Source of the DNA: Acanthaster planci
Lineage: Eukaryota > Echinodermata > Asteroidea > Valvatida > Acanthasteridae
DNA length: 64,000 nt
Direction of reading: 5' to 3'
NCBI RefSeq assembly: GCF_001949145.1
Contig: NW_019091446.1
Location: forward strand, 634,454 to 698,453
Position numbers and translations under genes: made by a program. Positions 58,510 through 64,000 of this stretch are shown here, piece after piece (within the stretch, counting starts at the first letter, position 1; every line of letters begins with the position of its first letter). Under the pieces are notes generated by a model. That model worked only from the letters and a program-made list of their open reading frames with translations. It did no database searches and was not told the DNA's origin.

Positions 58510-59190
58510 TCGTGATAGGGGCCTGTACATGCTAATGGTTGTCTGTGACGTCCATGTACCCATGGAGTGTAGAATTTAACTTGCCACAGCAGCCTCCCCT
58601 AGGGGGGCTTCAACTTCACAAAACAGATGTATTTTTACCTTGGTACATTTTGTGTATTTTGCTTCCTGGGGATTTTCAGCTTTCAGTCCCCTATTTTGAA
58701 TTTGGCTGTGCCGCGTGGTTCCTGTTGATATTTTTTTAAATACTGGAGAGAAACTTACATGTACGTAGCCAATCTAGAACATTTACAAATACATGTACAT
58801 ATTTACGATCTCGTCACAAGACAAAACTGCTATTGCATCATAAACTCTGGAACATTTAAAAGAGAAGCTAGGGGGTGTTTCGAAGTGCCTTAACCTGACG
58901 AGACATATTCCTCAATTAGCACATGCAGTCAAATTCCCCATAAATATGTTTCGAGGGTGAATTCTTGACCTGCCAGCCTTTGTTGTAGAGTTAGCATAGC
59001 AGGCATTCTGTGTGTGCATATCATCGTGACGGACATTACTGGGGCTGAGAACCCTGTCCTTAGCTGCGTCACGTCACAGCCACAAATTCAAAGCCAGACT
59101 TTATATGCAACATTAATACTGCCGCAAACTTATTAATAAAACTTTTGTGGATGCTGTTTGAATGGGGTAATAAAAGTAAACAGTACTTAC

Positions 59191-59418
59191 CGACAAGTGA
59201 TGAGTCTGCCATGTGGACATCTCCAGCTAGTCCGAGTGCGTCTATCTGAGACTCCTGCTTGCACCACTGGACCAGTTGCATCAAATGCGTATTAGCGTAG
59301 GCTGATACCAGTTCATTAATCACAGCGTGTATCTTTCTTGATTGTGAAAGATATAATTTAACACTTGTTGAAGAGCACTGAGCGATGGCATTTTTCAGGT
59401 TTAAATGCGTACAGTGTC
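59191..59418 (-). CDS. Candidate internal exon of a nested antisense gene
   Basis: The strongest of the antisense candidates. On the minus strand, acceptor TGTTTACTTTTCACAG precedes 228 bases that end at a consensus donor GTAAGT. The frame is open throughout (phase 1 in, phase 1 out) and reads HCTHLNLKNAIAQCSSTSVK, then KIHAVINELVSAYANTHLMQ and LVQWCKQESQIDALGLAGDV, an amphipathic, probably helical protein. No family was recognised. It can splice in frame either to 54907-55151 or to 53477-53562. Confidence 0.5.
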
Positions 59419-59544
59419 CTGTGAAAAGTAAACACAGAGGGAATGAGTTACACGCTGTGGCACTTATACACCCACATACCTGGGCGTAATGTCGCTCTCT
59501 CGTTTTCAGAGAATGAACTCAGAAGTTCTTCCCCTCTGTCCCAC

Positions 59545-59695
59545 CCTGCCAGACCGACGATGATATCGACTGTACCGCTCGACGCACCTCTGTTATGATT
59601 ATTTTGTGATTCTGGCCAGAAGACTCGAAAAGTTCCATCCCTTCACGGCTTTCAGCCCGATCTGCTTCGAGGCCCCCAAAATGTCCATCGTTCCC
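59545..59695 (-). CDS. Candidate internal exon of a nested antisense gene (weak)
   Basis: A minus-strand open stretch beginning GNDGHFGGLEADRAESREGM and continuing to IIITEVRRAVQSISSSVWQ. It ends at a GTGGGA donor-like site whose phase fits 59191-59418, leaving a 126-bp intron. The acceptor (AAAATAAAAACAG) lacks pyrimidines, so the boundary is doubtful. Confidence 0.28.
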
Positions 59696-60298
59696 CTGTT
59701 TTTATTTTGACGTCAGCAAATGGGAGCAGGCATTGGACATGTAGGCACACTCAGCACAGTCCTACCTGATGTACATGCTGCGCCGAAGAGAGAAAGAGAA
59801 ATAAAAAAATGTGTGGGCGGTCATCGAGCTGCACTACAAAGTCTGTACACACAGGCATTGAGTAATGACCCTGTGAAACCCATCCCGGTTTGTTTTTTGC
59901 CGGTGCTTTTCCATCTGTTTTCCTCATCAGCGTCTAGTCTTCTCCATCTCAACCCGGCTTCCTCATCTCCAGCGTCTCAACTTTTTTGTCTGTAACTGTT
60001 TGAAGTTTGGCTCCAAGTTTGCATCACATTTTTGTGATGTTCAGCATAGAAAAATGAACTGCTCTTTATGTCACCAGCTTCTTCAGCAAAAACTCTGATT
60101 GCCGTGAAAACTTTCATCATTCACGGTGTCACTCCTCACTCTGCAGAGTTTGTTCTCTTGCTTGTCTTAAAAACAACTGTACAGGTAGAGAATTGCACAA
60201 AAATCCACAAGAAAGTCACTTTTTCCCTTTCCATAAGAAGCAGTCTGTTCTCCATGTGTTGAGACAAAACAGCTGCAATGTTTTACTGTAGATGTTTC

Positions 60299-60640
60299 TC
60301 AGCAGGGAGAACTGTCGGAAAGTCCTGTGCCGAGAAGAGTTGACAGGTTTTGTGGAGGAAAGTCAAATGTAGTTGTATTGATTTGGGGCCAAGTCAGCCG
60401 GGATGTTGTGATGGTCACCGGATGCAACTTGCTGCCTGGCCCCCCGTCAGCCCGGTTGACTTGTAGCCGACTGGCCATACCCCGACCACTCTCATCCTCA
60501 TCACCTACGACTCGGCCCATGCCTAAGTGGCCAGGCTGTGTACAGGAGATCTCGCTGTATGCTTGTGCTATTTTGGCACGTGCCTGCTGGCGAGCCGTGG
60601 AGCTGGTTTTCTTGTGAGTCGGCTCGAGGTATTCCTCCGC
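60299..60640 (-). CDS. Candidate antisense coding stretch, unrecognised
   Basis: Minus-strand frame of 113 codons after an AG next to 60640, ending TGA at 60299-60301. It begins AEEYLEPTHKKTSSTARQQA and continues RAKIAQAYSEIS through GRVVGDEDESGRGMASRLQV to a Pro/Thr/Ser-rich end. The composition is that of a disordered, charged protein. It may be the end of one gene or an exon whose donor lies before the stop (AG-GTGATG near residue 41 would fit the next exon's phase). The GC-rich context makes long frames easier by chance. Confidence 0.35.
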   Translation of the reverse strand, partial: AEEYLEPTHKKTSSTARQQARAKIAQAYSEISCTQPGHLGMGRVVGDEDESGRGMASRLQVNRADGGPGSKLHPVTITTSRLTWPQINTTTFDFPPQNLSTLLGTGLSDSSPC

Positions 60641-63600
60641 CTACACTGTCTCTGGATGCCAGCGAATAGCAACCCAAGATGATGATAATGATGACACTGA
60701 TGATGAAGTCTGTGTCACAAAGACTGGTTACTCATGCATCATGTGACCCTGTTGAACAACCCCCCGTCTGAGTCAATTTTGAAGTTTATCAATGTGGAAA
60801 ATAGCATACATACAATAGAACATCTCAAAGACCTTATAACTTCAAATCGCTTGTAGCAGTAACAAGACCTATCTCACCTTGCTGGCATGATGTGATTTTT
60901 AAATTTCATGCAGAGAAGGCAGAAAAGATGCATATAGACTTATACCATGCATAAATCTACATGTCAATGTTGTACTACCGTGGTTACAACATTACTACAG
61001 AGTAATGCTAAATAACTGAAAAGGGGTACTTTTAAATTAAAGAATATTTTGGAAAGTTTCACCTAAAAGGCCCCTCAGAAAACATGCAAAAAACATACTA
61101 ATTGTACTTCAATCATTTTTTCTTCTTATTGAACAGCAAAGAGTGAAAAAGCCATTTCTCAGAACAAACCTTGACAACCAACAGAAAAGCAGAAAGATTT
61201 TGACTTCATTACAATTTTGACTACCGGTGCTTGGCTTGATGAATCCTGTTTGTGAAAATGCCTGATAAATATCGGCAGTGCATGATGAATTCAAACCGAG
61301 TCTTAAAACAGTTGGCTGATTTCTGATTTGGGTTGTTTTATTTTGGAATTGGAGTGGATTTGAATAGCTCAAACATTTGTTTGACAGTATAGTTTTGTTT
61401 GAACATTTTCTGTCTCGTTCTGATTGGAAGCAATTTGCTTAAAGTAATGTCAGATAACTTAATTTTATTGTTTCAAACCAAAAAAAGGGGATAGTTAATG
61501 CTCCATCACCTGATCTTGTTTTTTTTGTTACCATTGATTCCAAAAATGATTTCTATGTGAGGAAATGTGCTTTACAGGTATACTTGCATTTTTTTAATTG
61601 AAATTTATCATTAGTTTGAAACACCAGCATTGTATTGTCGTTGAATTGCAGTTTTGCAATTTATATTACATAAAGCCAACTTTTATTGTTTAAAACCAAT
61701 TAGAACACTTGGCCTCCCAACTTGGAGACTTGTCCAAGCTGTCAAGCAAAAACCTGAAAAAATGAGTTAAAAACTCAACTCGAGCAGTGAACCTCAAAGC
61801 GTGATTTGTGTCTGAGGACTTAAATAGAGGACCAGAGAGCTTCAGAGTGCGCAAAATGGTTACCCTAACAAATTGGCCCAAATTCCTCCCGAAATACCAC
61901 CAGCTGGGACCAAAGGGCACACTAAGGTCACAGAAATTAGGCAGGTATTTTCCAGCCTGCCCCCCTTTCTCTCTGTCACCTCACATCCGGCCCCTAATGT
62001 GTACACCCGCTCCGAGATTGATGTCACCGTAATTAGGTTTTCGTCCCACTCCCGCAAATGTACCCGGCTCAGTTGCCAAAGTATGCCCTGAATTCAGGCC
62101 TTGGACTATGTGGCAGCAATTGAGATGAGGGCATTCAAAGGACATCAAATATTTGATTTTCTCTTGTGCAACAACGGCACTGGTTGGTGCAAGGGGAGGG
62201 ATGGTGTCAGGGCATGTACACCAACGCAGTGGCGCATCTCAGCTGGTTTTAGCCCCAGAGACACACTACACCGTCTTAACCGGTACTCTGAGCTCCCCAC
62301 TAATTTGTCCCCTGCAAGGCCACGGACAGAGTAGCATTGCGTCGCGTGTCGCTCAGAGAGGGGTAGCCACGCGACTCTTGATAACTTTGGACAGGGTGGT
62401 ATGTTGGCTTGGCCCCGGGTATTGCAGATACTTCTTCCGTGATATTTTGGTTGTACCTGTGTGCGCGTGGCGGGCGCTGTGAGGGAGGCCCCTCGGGTTA
62501 GGCTCAGCATGGTGTTGTGGAGTTGCACTTTGAGTTGGTTACAAAATACAAAACAGCTGGCTGTGTTTTCATTTTGTATCCTGTTTTTGTTAGGTAATGC
62601 TTCTCCCGCCCCTGAAAAAAACAAGCGTTGCAGCACTATAAATTATCTGGTTATATTTACATGTATGTGTAAAGTTTATATCAGAATGTGAGTGTTTCTG
62701 AATTTGCGTAAATCTGTCACGAACTGCCTTGCCATTTTATACAATACCTGCATAAATCATCATTCTCTGATTGGTGGATCGTTTGTCACATGTCATTTAA
62801 TTATTTGTTCCATCCAGCAGTACCCATTGAATAAAACTTCATTTCATTTGAACGGTTCCTGCCCTCATTTCATATATTTCATTCCTAGTAAGAGGAAAAT
62901 AATGTAGAGATGGGAACTAGTCTAACATTGCACATTACTACCAATGCGGCATGCAGCGGCCGCACTTTACACGTGAACCTGTTTCCCGAAATGGAGGACA
63001 TTGACATGCAAGGACCAAATGGAGCTGGAAACTCTGTTTTTATTATTTCACTTCTAACGGAAAAGGAAATGTTGAGACAGTTTTTATGCTGGTATTGTAT
63101 AAAACAAATTATGAATGCAAGCGTAAGAATAATTTCATGAGGGGACAGGCGAAATTTTCCATTCCCCGCTGGTATGGGTCATGAAATGGAACACTTCGTC
63201 TGTCGCTTCATGAAAATATTCTCACTGTTTCTCGCATTTTCTATTTTGAACATCGTACTATTTCCTCATTTTCCTCAACTTGGGTTTTATTATGTTGACT
63301 GTCTTGGAGTTGGAAAAACCTGTTTATACTCTTTCACTTTGACAAGACCATACCTTTTCCTTAACTGCCAAACATCAATTTCAAATTTAGTTGGAACATG
63401 TACTTTGTACATGAAATATTTTCCGAACTTTTGTGTCATTATTGCTGTTGACATTGAACACTGTTTATTGAAGCTTTTGTGGGATTTTTACCAGGAGAAT
63501 GATTTACATGTTGGTCTCATGCTTTGGGCTTCTATCTACCAGGAACTTTTCAGTAGCAATTTAAGGGCTGGTATGTTGACAAACATTGCAAACATATTAT

Positions 63601-64000
63601 TTGTGTACAAAACCCTTGAACATAAAATTATGTTTTGTTCATGGCCATTCTATGTCAGGTAAATAACAGCCAGCAATTCAACCTTTCACAGTGCCATCTT
63701 TTCCCACGTCAAACCCAACGTTATCCTGAGTGATTGCTGCTGTAAAAAAAAGAAGTCCTGCACAAAAGAGAAATTAATAAAATGAAAAATTCAAATTTAG
63801 CGGAGGCAAAGCCTCCCCTCTTTGTTTGCTTGAGCATTCTTCAGATGATCTGTAAAAGAGAACACCTTGACCTGGTCAGCCGTGCCACCAGTTTGCCTCG
63901 ACCAAAAAAATGTTATCCTCCAGAAACATGTAACCTTTTCAGCCCAGACGTTGTGGCCTATGGCCAGCCCGGCCAGCAAGACAAGTGGGGGGGAGGGGGC

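Larger units (their letters stand above)
44965..64000 (+). other. MIB1 intron 12, incomplete (at least 19 kb)
   Basis: No plus-strand sequence resembling the next MIB1 ankyrin segment or RING fingers was found. The interval holds microsatellites (50275-50303 GATCA units, a CA tract near 57848, TGGC units at 55971-55999), a perfect palindrome at 51023-51047, and a cluster of minus-strand coding-like segments between 50541 and 60640. GC-richer patches near 56.0, 60.4 and 62.2 kb also carry long but unrecognised open frames. Confidence 0.6.

Noticed and set aside
62145-62636. 163-codon minus-strand frame and overlapping plus-strand frames
   Set aside because: GC-rich patch with open frames on both strands; no recognised motif or splice context.
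63797-63979. Minus-strand terminal exon after CTCTTTTACAG
   Set aside because: Only 16 codons follow the acceptor before a stop, with no partner exon in view.

Overview
The window is animal nuclear DNA with long introns, canonical GT-AG splice sites and short interspersed inverted-repeat elements. No bacterial-style gene organisation, rRNA, tRNA or CRISPR array was seen. Two plus-strand genes are identified with confidence. The very vertebrate-like Mind bomb 1 protein, the multi-kilobase introns, the many foldback/MITE elements and the recurring TACATGTA palindrome suggest an invertebrate deuterostome such as an echinoderm or hemichordate. That lineage call is inference and not proven here.

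Layout. Bases 1-1082 hold a hAT-like element (72-840) and no recognised gene. Bases 1083/1151-6728 hold the 3' six coding exons of a XendoU-family, ENDOU-type endoribonuclease, with the catalytic His, His and Lys present and the stop codon in view; any signal peptide or somatomedin-B exons would lie upstream. Bases 6729-11001 are intergenic and contain a dispersed repeat and a long DNA hairpin. From 11002 to the end of the window lies Mind bomb 1 (MIB1), the RING E3 ligase that ubiquitinates Notch ligands. Twelve coding exons (11002-44964) give 619 codons: two MIB/HERC2 domains flanking a ZZ zinc finger, the following substrate-binding region and the first ankyrin repeats. All eleven splice junctions keep the reading frame. 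The remaining ankyrin repeats and the RING fingers are not in the last 19 kb and must lie beyond the right edge. A 459-base assembly gap (43381-43839) sits in the intron before exon 12.

Inside the MIB1 introns are many non-autonomous transposon-like elements: a Tc1/mariner-type MITE with TA duplications, a hAT-type MITE with a perfect 8-bp target duplication, a 257/258-bp MITE family in two copies (the first copy is in an ENDOU intron), several foldbacks, two minisatellites and two families of inverted dispersed repeats.

The most interesting unexplained signal is a set of minus-strand open segments between about 50.5 and 60.6 kb, antisense within the last visible MIB1 intron. Several have plausible splice sites, compatible phases and protein-like composition, and one ends in a predicted transmembrane helix plus stop. 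I do not recognise the protein; this may be an undescribed nested gene, possibly with two alternative C-termini.
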